From the NCBI GenBank assembly GCA_002292945.1, contig DBCG01000024.1, forward strand, positions 1 to 17,006: a stretch of 17,006 nucleotides of DNA, written 5' to 3'. Position 1 is the first letter of the stretch. Each line of letters opens with the position of its first letter. Of this stretch, positions 1 to 7,095 are shown one piece after another. The notes below the pieces were generated by a model. It was not told the DNA's origin, did not search any database, and saw nothing but the letters and a program-made list of their open reading frames with translations. Origin of the DNA: Proteobacteria bacterium UBA964 (GTDB lineage: Bacteria > Pseudomonadota > Gammaproteobacteria > Steroidobacterales > Steroidobacteraceae). The translations under genes were made by a program, and so were the position numbers.

Positions 1-956
1 TCACCGGCGCCGCCGGCCAGATCGGCTACGCCCTCGCCTTCCGCGTCGCCTCCGGCGCCCTGTTCGGCGCCGACCAGCCGGTGAACCTGCACCTGCTCGA
101 GATCACCCCGGCGCTGCCGACGCTGCAAGGCGTCGTGATGGAGCTCGACGACTGCGCCTTCCCGACGCTCGCCAAAGTCATCGCCACAGACGATGCGCGC
201 GTCGCATTCAAAGATTGCCATGCAGCGCTGCTGGTCGGCGCACGCCCTCGCGGCCCCGGCATGGAGCGCAAGGACCTGCTGCTCGCCAACGCGCAGATCT
301 TCTCCGCGCAAGGCAAGGCGCTCGACGCCGTCGCCTCGCGCGATGTGCGCGTGCTCGTGGTCGGCAACCCTGCCAACACGAACGCGCTGATCGCGATGAA
401 GAACGCGCCATCGCTCAAACCGCAGAGCTTCACCGCGATGACGCGCCTCGACCACAACCGCGCGCTGTCGCAGCTCGCGGCCAAGACCGGCTCGCATGTC
501 AACGACATCCAACGGATGATCATCTGGGGCAACCACTCGGCCACCCAGTACCCAGACATCAACCACTGCCTCGTCAAAGGGCAAGCAGCGCGCACGCTGG
601 TCGATCAGGACTGGATCGAGAAGGACTTCATCCCGACCGTGCAGCAACGCGGTGCCGCGATCATCAAGGCGCGCGGCGCCTCGTCGGCCGCCTCGGCGGC
701 CTCAGCGGCCATCGACCACATCCGCGACTGGTTCCGCGGCTCGCCGCAAGGCGACTGGCTGTCGATGGGCATCCCTTCCGACGGCAGTTACGGCATCCCC
801 GAAGGCGTGATCTACTCCTACCCTGTCATCTGCCGCGGCGGCCAGTACGAGATCGTGCAGGGTCTCGACATCGATGCCTTCAGCCGCGCGCGCATGGATG
901 CCACGCACAAGGAGCTGCTCGAGGAGCGCGACGGCGTGAAAGATCTGCTCGGCTGA
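1..956 (+). CDS. mdh: Malate dehydrogenase, 5'-truncated by window edge
   Basis: NAD-dependent malate dehydrogenase, which interconverts malate and oxaloacetate in the TCA cycle in the cytoplasm. The frame is open from base 3 and ends with TGA at 954-956, giving about 317 residues; roughly the first ten residues, including the start, lie outside the window. Visible are the Rossmann glycine loop GAAGQIG (nt 6-26), the NAD-binding NPANTNA (from nt 366), TLD-type motif TRLDHNRA (Asp codon 450, Arg codon 459) and WGNHS with the catalytic His codon at 534. The mobile-loop RPRGPGMERKD and the GIPSDGSYGIPEGV segment are typical of the cytosolic-type bacterial Mdh of about 328 residues rather than the E. 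coli type. fadE follows after 46 nt with no terminator visible, so read-through is possible. The frame is intact and identification is firm. Confidence 0.96.
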   Translation, partial: TGAAGQIGYALAFRVASGALFGADQPVNLHLLEITPALPTLQGVVMELDDCAFPTLAKVIATDDARVAFKDCHAALLVGARPRGPGMERKDLLLANAQIFSAQGKALDAVASRDVRVLVVGNPANTNALIAMKNAPSLKPQSFTAMTRLDHNRALSQLAAKTGSHVNDIQRMIIWGNHSATQYPDINHCLVKGQAARTLVDQDWIEKDFIPTVQQRGAAIIKARGASSAASAASAAIDHIRDWFRGSPQGDWLSMGIPSDGSYGIPEGVIYSYPVICRGGQYEIVQGLDIDAFSRARMDATHKELLEERDGVKDLLG

Positions 957-1002
957 GCAGAGAGGACGCCGCCGGCACCCCACCGCCCAAAGGATCTCCG
1001 CC

Positions 1003-3558
1003 ATGGCACACGCACTCGTCGCACTCCTGCTCGCAGGCCTCACCGTCTGGACGCTCACGCTCCCAGGCGGATGGATCGCGCTGCTGTTCGTGGCGGCGCT
1101 GCTGTACCTCGCCTACCAACGCCTGAGCCTGCTCGCCTTCACGGCGACGGCGCTGGCGCTGCTGGTCGCGTACACCGTGCTCGGCAAGCCACCGCTGTGG
1201 TGGGGCGGCATCCTGTGGGCGGGCACGGCGCTGCTGGTGCTCCTCAACATCCGGCCGCTGCGCAAGGCGGTGCTGACGCGTCCGTTCCTGAAGGTGTACC
1301 GGCGCATGCTGCCCGCGATGTCCGACACCGAGCGCGAGGCGCTCGAGGCGGGCACCGTGTGGTGGGACGGCGAGCTCTTCACCGGCAAGCCCGACTGGTC
1401 GAAGCTGCTCAACGCCAAGGCGCCGCAGCTCACGGCCGAAGAGCAGGCTTTCCTCGACGGCCCCTGCGAAGAGCTGTGCGGGATGGTCGACGATTTCGAC
1501 ATCACGCATCGCCGCGGCGACATGCCGCCGGAGATCTGGGACTTCCTGAAGCGCAAGGGCTTCTTCTCGATGATCATCCAGAAGAAGTACGGCGGCCTCG
1601 AGTTCTCGGCCTACGCGCACTCCTGCGTGCTCGCCAAGCTCTCGACCCGCAGCGCCACGGTGTCCTCGACGGTCGCGGTGCCGAACTCGCTCGGCCCCGG
1701 CGAGCTGCTGCAGCACTACGGCACCGAGGAGCAGAAGGACCACTACCTGCCGCGGCTCGCGCGCGGCGATGACATCCCCTGCTTCGCGCTCACCGGACCG
1801 CGCGCCGGCTCCGACGCCGCCTCGCTCCCCGACAGCGGTGTGGTCTGCAAAGGGGTCTGGCAGGGTCGCGAGATCACCGGACTGCGCCTGAACTTCTCCA
1901 AGCGCTACATCACGCTCGCGCCCGTGGCGACGGTGATCGGCCTCGCCTTCCGCATGTTCGACCCCGAGCGGCTGCTCGGCGGCGAGGAGGACCTCGGCAT
2001 CACCTGCGCGCTGATCCCGCGCGAGACACCAGGCATCTCCATCGGACGCCGGCACTTCCCGCTCAACGTGCCGTTCCAGAACGGTCCGCTCTCCGGCACG
2101 GATGTGTTCGTGCCGCTCGACTTCATCATCGGCGGACCGAAGATGGCGGGCCAGGGCTGGCGCATGCTGGTCGAGCAGCTCTCCGTCGGGCGCTGCATCT
2201 CGCTGCCCTCGAGCGGCACCGGTGGCGGCAAGGCCGCGGTGTTCGCGACCGGCGCCTATGCGCGCATCCGTCGCCAGTTCAACATGCCGGTCGGCAAGTT
2301 CGAGGGCATCGAGGGCGTTATCGCTCGCATGGTGGGCCTCACCTACACCATGGATGCAGCGCGCTCGGTCACCGCCGGGGCCATCGACGGCGGAGAGAAG
2401 CCCTCTGTGCCCTCCGCGATGCTGAAGTACCACGTCACCGAGATGTCGCGACAGATCGCCAACGACGCGATGGACGTGCACGGCGGTAAAGGCATCTGCC
2501 TCGGACCCAAGAACTACCTCGCCCGCGGCTACCAGGTCGTGCCGGTGGCCATCACCGTCGAAGGCGCGAACATCCTCACCCGCAGCCTCATCATCTTCGG
2601 TCAGGGTGCGGTGCGTTGCCATCCGTTCGTGCTGCGCGAGATGGAAGCCGCCAAAAACCCGGACCGCACCAAGGGCGTCGATGACTTCGACCGTGCACTC
2701 TTCGGTCACATCGGCTTCACGATCAGTAACGCGGTGCGATCGCTCATCATGGCGCTCACCAACGCGCGCTTCACGGCGGCACCGGACCGCGGCGAAGCCT
2801 CGCGTTACTACCAGCACATCGTGCGCTTCTCGGCGAGTTTCGCCTTCGCAGTGGATGTCGCGATGCTCTCGCTCGGCGGCTACCTGAAAAAGAAGGAGAA
2901 CCTCTCGGCGCGGCTCGGCGATGTGCTCTCCTGCATGTATCTCGCGTCGATGGTGCTCAAGCACTACGACAACCAAGGCCGGCGCCCCGAAGACCTGCCG
3001 ATCGTCGAGTGGGCCTGCCGCAGCCTGCTCTCCAAGGCCCAGGACCAGCTGCACGGCTTCCTGCGCAACTTCCCGAACCGCACGCTCGCCGCCCTGATGC
3101 GTTTCTTCATCTTCCCGCGCGGTCTGCAGTACTCGGCGCCGGACGATCGGCTCGGCCGCACGCTCGCCGAACTCGTGCTGTCGCCGGGCGAAGTGCGCGA
3201 CCGCCTCTGCTACCCGGTCTACCGCAAGGTCGCTCCGAACAATCCGCTCGGACTGCTGCAGGAAGTGCTGGAGATGGCGGAGCGAGCAGAGGACCTCGAG
3301 AAGCGCATCCGGGTCGACGGCGTCAAGACGGGCCGTATCCGTTCGCTCGAGATGCCGGGCATGATCGCCGAGGCTCAGGTGCTCGGCATCATCACCGGCG
3401 CTGATGCAGCATGGCTCGCCGAGTACGACCGCAAGGTCATGGAGATCGTCAACGTCGACGACTTCGCGCCCCACGAACTCGGCACCCACGGCGCGGCCCT
3501 TGCGCGTCTGCCGCGCGCCTCAGACGAACAGGACGAGCGGGACGAGCTGCCGGCGTGA
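1003..3558 (+). CDS. fadE: FadE-type long-chain acyl-CoA dehydrogenase
   Basis: Catalyses the first, FAD-dependent step of beta-oxidation, oxidising acyl-CoA to trans-2-enoyl-CoA. The product is 851 residues, close to the unusually long E. coli FadE (about 814), and matches it throughout from memory. An N-terminal hydrophobic block (about residues 5-82) holds three likely membrane segments. The acyl-CoA dehydrogenase core covers about 140-540, with FALTGPRAGSDA (261-272) in the flavin region, IGGPKMAGQGWRM (376-388), and TVEGANILTR (518-527), whose Glu520 aligns with the family's catalytic base. The FadE-specific C-terminal domain (DUF1974 type) fills about 545-840 and ends with NVDDFAPHEL, as in E. 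coli. The ATG at 1003 is preceded by AAAGGA at 989-994, 8 nt upstream. E. coli has SPEAGSDA where this protein has GPRAGSDA, a Glu-to-Arg change. The next gene overlaps its stop codon. Confidence 0.96.
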   Translation: MAHALVALLLAGLTVWTLTLPGGWIALLFVAALLYLAYQRLSLLAFTATALALLVAYTVLGKPPLWWGGILWAGTALLVLLNIRPLRKAVLTRPFLKVYRRMLPAMSDTEREALEAGTVWWDGELFTGKPDWSKLLNAKAPQLTAEEQAFLDGPCEELCGMVDDFDITHRRGDMPPEIWDFLKRKGFFSMIIQKKYGGLEFSAYAHSCVLAKLSTRSATVSSTVAVPNSLGPGELLQHYGTEEQKDHYLPRLARGDDIPCFALTGPRAGSDAASLPDSGVVCKGVWQGREITGLRLNFSKRYITLAPVATVIGLAFRMFDPERLLGGEEDLGITCALIPRETPGISIGRRHFPLNVPFQNGPLSGTDVFVPLDFIIGGPKMAGQGWRMLVEQLSVGRCISLPSSGTGGGKAAVFATGAYARIRRQFNMPVGKFEGIEGVIARMVGLTYTMDAARSVTAGAIDGGEKPSVPSAMLKYHVTEMSRQIANDAMDVHGGKGICLGPKNYLARGYQVVPVAITVEGANILTRSLIIFGQGAVRCHPFVLREMEAAKNPDRTKGVDDFDRALFGHIGFTISNAVRSLIMALTNARFTAAPDRGEASRYYQHIVRFSASFAFAVDVAMLSLGGYLKKKENLSARLGDVLSCMYLASMVLKHYDNQGRRPEDLPIVEWACRSLLSKAQDQLHGFLRNFPNRTLAALMRFFIFPRGLQYSAPDDRLGRTLAELVLSPGEVRDRLCYPVYRKVAPNNPLGLLQEVLEMAERAEDLEKRIRVDGVKTGRIRSLEMPGMIAEAQVLGIITGADAAWLAEYDRKVMEIVNVDDFAPHELGTHGAALARLPRASDEQDERDELPA

Positions 3559-4367
3559 ACTGCGCCAACTGCGGCGTCACCCTGTACGGGCGCTACTGCG
3601 CGGATTGCGGACAGCGACGGGACTCGGCGACACCGACGGTCGGCCATCTGGCCGAGGAGACCATCGAGACGCTCACCCACGCCGACTCGCGTCTCTGGCG
3701 GACGCTGCGCGCGCTGCTGACACGGCCGGGCATGCTCACGCGCGAGTATTTCGCCGGTCGTCGCGCGCGCTACCTTCCGCCGATCCGGCTCTATCTGGTC
3801 CTCAGCGTCGCCTTCTTCCTGTTGCTGGCGCTCGACCAGAGGTCTACGGTCGATCTCTCCAGCGAGACCCGCATCGATACCGACTGCGCCGCGCTCGAGT
3901 ACCGCGGACCGTTCGAGGCCACCGTGCGGCCCCGGCTGCAGGAAGCCTGCCTGCGTCTGCAGAGTCAGGGCGCAGCCTCATTCGAGAGCGCGTTCCTGCG
4001 TAACGTACCCAAAGCGATGTTCGTGCTGCTGCCGTTGGTCGCGGCCGGCATGCTGCTCTTCTATTGGCGGCCCCGACCGCTCTACGTCGAGCATCTGCTG
4101 CATCTCGTCCACAACCAAAGCGCGATATACGCGGCCCTGGTGATCGAGATCCTGCTCGACCGCGCGATCCCCGACGGCTACGACGGCTTCCTCGCACCCG
4201 CACTGCTGGGTTATCTGGTGTGGTACTGCTATCGCAGCATGCGCGTCTGCTACGGCGAATCCCGCCTCGTAACGCTCGGCAAGTTCACGGCCATCGCTTT
4301 CCTGTACCTGCTCTTCGCTGCCATGCTGCTGATCTTCACCGGTATCGCGTCGGTGCTGGGAGGCTGA
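3555..4367 (+). CDS. DUF3667 zinc-ribbon membrane protein
   Basis: Function unknown. From the GTG at 3555 the product is 270 residues. It opens with a zinc-ribbon: CANC at 3-6 and CADCGQ at 15-20, four cysteines spaced as two CxxC knuckles. A charged helical stretch follows (30-72), then hydrophobic segments at about 77-93, 152-170, 188-202, 212-227 and 243-266. The YVEHLLHLVHNQ stretch (177-188) resembles the conserved His-containing motif of DUF3667 proteins, the family I assign. The GTG overlaps the fadE stop as GTGA, which indicates translational coupling and chooses this start; the frame stays open further upstream, but only inside fadE and without the zinc-ribbon at its beginning. dinB begins 6 nt downstream. 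A membrane role tied to lipid metabolism is a guess from coupling to fadE; the sequence alone does not show it. Confidence 0.85.
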   Translation: MNCANCGVTLYGRYCADCGQRRDSATPTVGHLAEETIETLTHADSRLWRTLRALLTRPGMLTREYFAGRRARYLPPIRLYLVLSVAFFLLLALDQRSTVDLSSETRIDTDCAALEYRGPFEATVRPRLQEACLRLQSQGAASFESAFLRNVPKAMFVLLPLVAAGMLLFYWRPRPLYVEHLLHLVHNQSAIYAALVIEILLDRAIPDGYDGFLAPALLGYLVWYCYRSMRVCYGESRLVTLGKFTAIAFLYLLFAAMLLIFTGIASVLGG

Positions 4368-4373
4368 GGCTCC

Positions 4374-5579
4374 ATGCCGCCCGTCGGCCGCGCCATCCTC
4401 CATGTCGATATGGATGCGTTCTACGCGTCGGTGGAGCAACACGACCGGCCGGAACTGCGCGGCTTGCCTGTGATCGTCGGCGGTAGCGGCGGACGCGGCG
4501 TGGTGGCGGCGGCAAGCTATGAGGTGCGCAAGTTCGGCGTGCGCTCGGCGATGCCGGTGCGGCGTGCGCTCGCGCTCTGCCCTCAGGCGATCTGCGTGAC
4601 TCCGCGCATGGCGCGCTATGCAGAGATCTCGGCGCAGGTCTTCGAGGTGTTCCATGCCTTCACGCCGCTCGTCCAAGGCTTGTCGCTCGACGAGGCCTTC
4701 CTGGATGTCACCGACAGCCGGATGTTGCACGGCGCGCCGGAGCTGATCGCACGCGACATCAAGCGCTTGATCCGCGAGCGCACGGGCCTTGGGGCGTCGG
4801 TCGGTGTCGCGTCCAACAAACTCATCGCCAAGATCGCCTCCGACCTCGAAAAGCCCGATGGATTGACGGTGGTGACAGCCGAGCGCGTGCACGCGGTGCT
4901 CGACCCGCTACCGGTGCGGCGTCTGCCCGGGCTCGGTCGCAAGAAAGGCGAGCAGGTCACCGCTGCCGGGATCGCGACGCTCGGCGATCTGCGACACGCT
5001 GACGAGCGGCAGCTGCGGCCGCTCTTCGGCCGTGACTGGCAGGCATGGCGCGATCGTGCAGCCGGGCTCGATGATCGTGCGGTGCTGCCGGACCGCGACG
5101 AAAGATCGGTGAGCAACGAACGCACCTTCGCCGAAGATCTTCACAGCCCCGAGGCGATGGAAGCGGCGCTCGCGGCGTTGGCCGACAAGGTCGCAGCGCG
5201 GCTACGGGCACAAGGTCTTTGGGCGTCCTGCATCGGCATCAAGGTCCGACGCGCCGACTTCACGACCCTGACGCGACAGCGGACGCTCACGCCTGCCACC
5301 TGCGAGACGGCCGTGATCGCTGCGACCACGCGTGAATTGCTCGTCGGATGGTTGCAAGAAGAGCGGCGTGGCACAGGGCGCCCCCGGCAAGGGTGCCCTG
5401 CGGTACGGCTGCTCGGTGTCAGCGCAACGGCGCTGGAAGATGCGGCGCAGGAGGACCTCTTCGCGGTAGCCGACGGGACACGCGGCACCCGGCTCGACTC
5501 AGCGCTCGATGCGATCCGCGACCGCTTCGGCGGCGCGGCGGTGTCACGCGCCAGCAGCCTCGGGCGGACGCGGCGCTGA
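4374..5579 (+). CDS. dinB: DNA polymerase IV (Y-family)
   Basis: Error-prone translesion DNA polymerase, 401 residues against 351 in E. coli. The palm motif HVDMDAFYASVE (10-21) supplies the metal-binding Asp12 and the likely steric-gate Tyr17; SLDEAFLD (104-111) supplies Asp106 and Glu107. SNKLIAKIASDLEKPDG is the Y-family signature, LPGLGRKK marks the helix-hairpin-helix thumb, and SNERTFAEDL begins the little finger. QEDLF at 359-363 matches the beta-clamp binding consensus (QL[SD]LF) but lies about 40 residues from the end rather than at the terminus. The ATG at 4374 has GGGAGG at 4358-4363, 10 nt upstream, inside the previous gene. No LexA-type palindrome (CTGT-N8-ACAG) is visible between 4300 and 4374, so expression probably depends on an upstream promoter. 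The 3' end overlaps the convergent rhombosortase gene by 36 bp. Confidence 0.96.
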   Translation: MPPVGRAILHVDMDAFYASVEQHDRPELRGLPVIVGGSGGRGVVAAASYEVRKFGVRSAMPVRRALALCPQAICVTPRMARYAEISAQVFEVFHAFTPLVQGLSLDEAFLDVTDSRMLHGAPELIARDIKRLIRERTGLGASVGVASNKLIAKIASDLEKPDGLTVVTAERVHAVLDPLPVRRLPGLGRKKGEQVTAAGIATLGDLRHADERQLRPLFGRDWQAWRDRAAGLDDRAVLPDRDERSVSNERTFAEDLHSPEAMEAALAALADKVAARLRAQGLWASCIGIKVRRADFTTLTRQRTLTPATCETAVIAATTRELLVGWLQEERRGTGRPRQGCPAVRLLGVSATALEDAAQEDLFAVADGTRGTRLDSALDAIRDRFGGAAVSRASSLGRTRR

Positions 5580-6149
5580 CGGCGCATCGGAGCGCTGCAT
5601 CAGCAGGCCACAGACCATACCGGCCAACGCGCCGAACAGGTGCGCCTCGAGCACGACCGGGTGATCGCTGGCGAGGAACGGCAGCGGTCCGGCCAGGTTC
5701 TCGTAGACGAGCTTGGTGAGCCCTGCAGCGCCCACGAACCATGCCATGCGGTCGCCGTCGATGATCTCGCGCACGATCCCTGCCGCCGCCAGCGTATTCA
5801 GCACGCCCGACGCACCGACATACCAGCGGACATCGGACAACCACCACAGCCCGACATCGATCGTGACGATGCCGAAGGCAGCCACCAGCAACCAGCGTCG
5901 GACCGAGTAGAGATCGAAGAACAACACCCAGACGAGCGCGAGACCCGCTGCGTTCAGCGCGGCGTGCGCAAGGTCGAGATGGACGAGATGGGCGGTGAGC
6001 CAACGCCAATGTTCACCCGCAGCGATACCCGAGCGCGACCAATGCAAGGCCTCCCGCGCCGGCTCTCCGACGAACGCCAGTCCGATCCACAATGCGATCA
6101 TCGCGGCGAGCGCCAAGCCACGACGGCCTGCCAATGCAGTGGCGATCAT
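5544..6149 (-). CDS. rrtA: Rhombosortase (rhomboid-family protease)
   Basis: Intramembrane serine protease of the rhomboid superfamily, predicted to cleave the GlyGly-CTERM tail of surface or secreted proteins. From the ATG at 6149 it has 201 residues, the usual size for the family. Segments in order: a first hydrophobic helix (11-28), HWRWLTAHLVHLDLAHAALN (47-66) with the loop-1 His/Asn pattern, hydrophobic stretches at 68-79 and 87-104, GASG with nucleophile Ser114, and VVLEAHLFGALAG (165-177) with catalytic His170. The EAH..G..AG motif and short length point to rhombosortase rather than GlpG. The start is set by GGAG 8 nt upstream and by the ATGA overlap with the upstream gene's stop; the frame also extends to 6236, inside that gene. 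The C-terminus is a Pro/Ala-rich tail. No GlyGly-CTERM substrate lies in the window. Confidence 0.88.
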   Translation of the reverse strand: MIATALAGRRGLALAAMIALWIGLAFVGEPAREALHWSRSGIAAGEHWRWLTAHLVHLDLAHAALNAAGLALVWVLFFDLYSVRRWLLVAAFGIVTIDVGLWWLSDVRWYVGASGVLNTLAAAGIVREIIDGDRMAWFVGAAGLTKLVYENLAGPLPFLASDHPVVLEAHLFGALAGMVCGLLMQRSDAPSAPRPPEAAGA

Positions 6150-7057
6150 GCGGTAGGCTCCAGCCAGTGGCGTCGCAGGACCGCGCCGCCCTCCGTTCCC
6201 TGTGAGGCTGTCGCGGACCGGTCGCAGGATGGCCAAGCCACCGCAGCGTGAGCCCTACCGGACGCCGCCGGTAGCTCAGGCAACGCCAAAGAGGTCACGC
6301 ATACCGAGCCGTACCCATGCCCCGGTGTCGACACCGTGTGCATCGTCGGCTCGACATCGACCTCGAACGCAGACGCACCACCGGCGAATCCAGTGCCCAG
6401 GCACTTGAGCAGCGCCTCTTTGCGGGTCCAACAACTGAAGAACCAATGCTGTCCCGCGGCCGCAGAGCGTTCAGTGGCGCGCTGCAGGCCAGCCTGTTCC
6501 GCAGGCGAGAACACCCGTCTGGCGAGCCGCTCAAGATCAATACCGCTCCGCGGAAATTCGAGATCGACGCCTATCGGTCCACCGATGCGGGTGGCGATCA
6601 GCAGCCAACCCCCGGCATGGCTGAGGTTGAAGTGCAACTTGGGGCCATCGTCCGCCGCCAGCATGGGTTTGCCGTGGTGCGAGACCTCGAATTTTAGCGC
6701 GCCTGGCTCACGCTGCAGACGCTGCGCGAGGATCCCACGCAGCAGACGCCGCGAGGCAAGGTAGCGGCTGCGGGCGACGGGGTCTGCGATGCGCGCCGCG
6801 CGGGCGGATTCGTCGGCGCCGGACTGCGCGACGAGCCCGCCTTCCGATGCGACGAGATCGTCGAGCCGCACCAACCAAAGATCCACGCCGACCGCTGCTG
6901 ACGACGCCGATGGCTGCGCATCGAAGGGCGGTTCGCCTGAAGGGGTGATGCCAGCCACCACGGCCAACGACCGCCGCGACCAGCCATGGTCATCGCATTG
7001 CACGATGCGAGGGACTATGCCGGTCAGCTCCAGACCGTGCAATACTCGGCCGAACAA
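6146..7057 (-). CDS. Sfp-type 4'-phosphopantetheinyl transferase
   Basis: Transfers 4'-phosphopantetheine from coenzyme A to a serine of a carrier protein domain. Numbered from the most upstream start (TTG at 7057, 303 residues), the family blocks are VDLWLVRLDDL (58-68), RRLLRGIL (103-110), FNLSHAGGW (143-151), GVDLE (163-167, metal-binding Asp165 and Glu167) and WTRKEALLKCLG (210-221, with Glu214 and Lys218). These are Sfp/Gsp-type residues; AcpS is shorter and different. The true start is unresolved. Sfp proteins usually begin shortly before the VDLWLV segment, there is no ATG in the N-terminal part, and GTG at 7003 or the paired GTGs at 6961/6958 are alternatives; none has a good Shine-Dalgarno. 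The stop overlaps the rhombosortase ATG. No carrier protein, polyketide or peptide synthetase gene is present, so the target is unknown. Confidence 0.88.
   Translation of the reverse strand: MFGRVLHGLELTGIVPRIVQCDDHGWSRRSLAVVAGITPSGEPPFDAQPSASSAAVGVDLWLVRLDDLVASEGGLVAQSGADESARAARIADPVARSRYLASRRLLRGILAQRLQREPGALKFEVSHHGKPMLAADDGPKLHFNLSHAGGWLLIATRIGGPIGVDLEFPRSGIDLERLARRVFSPAEQAGLQRATERSAAAGQHWFFSCWTRKEALLKCLGTGFAGGASAFEVDVEPTMHTVSTPGHGYGSVCVTSLALPELPAASGRAHAAVAWPSCDRSATASQGTEGGAVLRRHWLEPTA
6158..6161 (-). promoter_or_regulatory. Ribosome binding site of rhombosortase gene
   Basis: On the - strand this reads GGAG, 8 nt before the ATG at 6149. It supports that start over the in-frame ATG at 6236, and it lies within the last codons of the upstream PPTase gene. 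Confidence 0.6.
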
Positions 7058-7095
7058 AGAGGGGGTTGCGCCGCATAGCGGCCATCGATTTCGGC

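Noticed and set aside
683..712. Short repeated Ser/Ala codons in mdh
   Set aside because: The SAASAASAA stretch is a normal part of cytosolic-type malate dehydrogenases.
957..1002. Terminator or promoter between mdh and fadE
   Set aside because: The 46-nt gap has no stem followed by T residues and no -10/-35 pair; only the fadE ribosome binding site is visible.
880..3489. Long open frame on the - strand opposite fadE (869 codons)
   Set aside because: It is exactly antiparallel to fadE, has no recognisable domain and is rich in Arg, His, Asp and Val as expected from the complement of high-G+C codons.
5374..5400. Hairpin with a 10-bp stem (one wobble pair) and 7-nt loop inside dinB
   Set aside because: It lies within coding sequence, has no T-run and can be explained by G/C-rich codons for a Gly/Arg/Pro loop of the protein.
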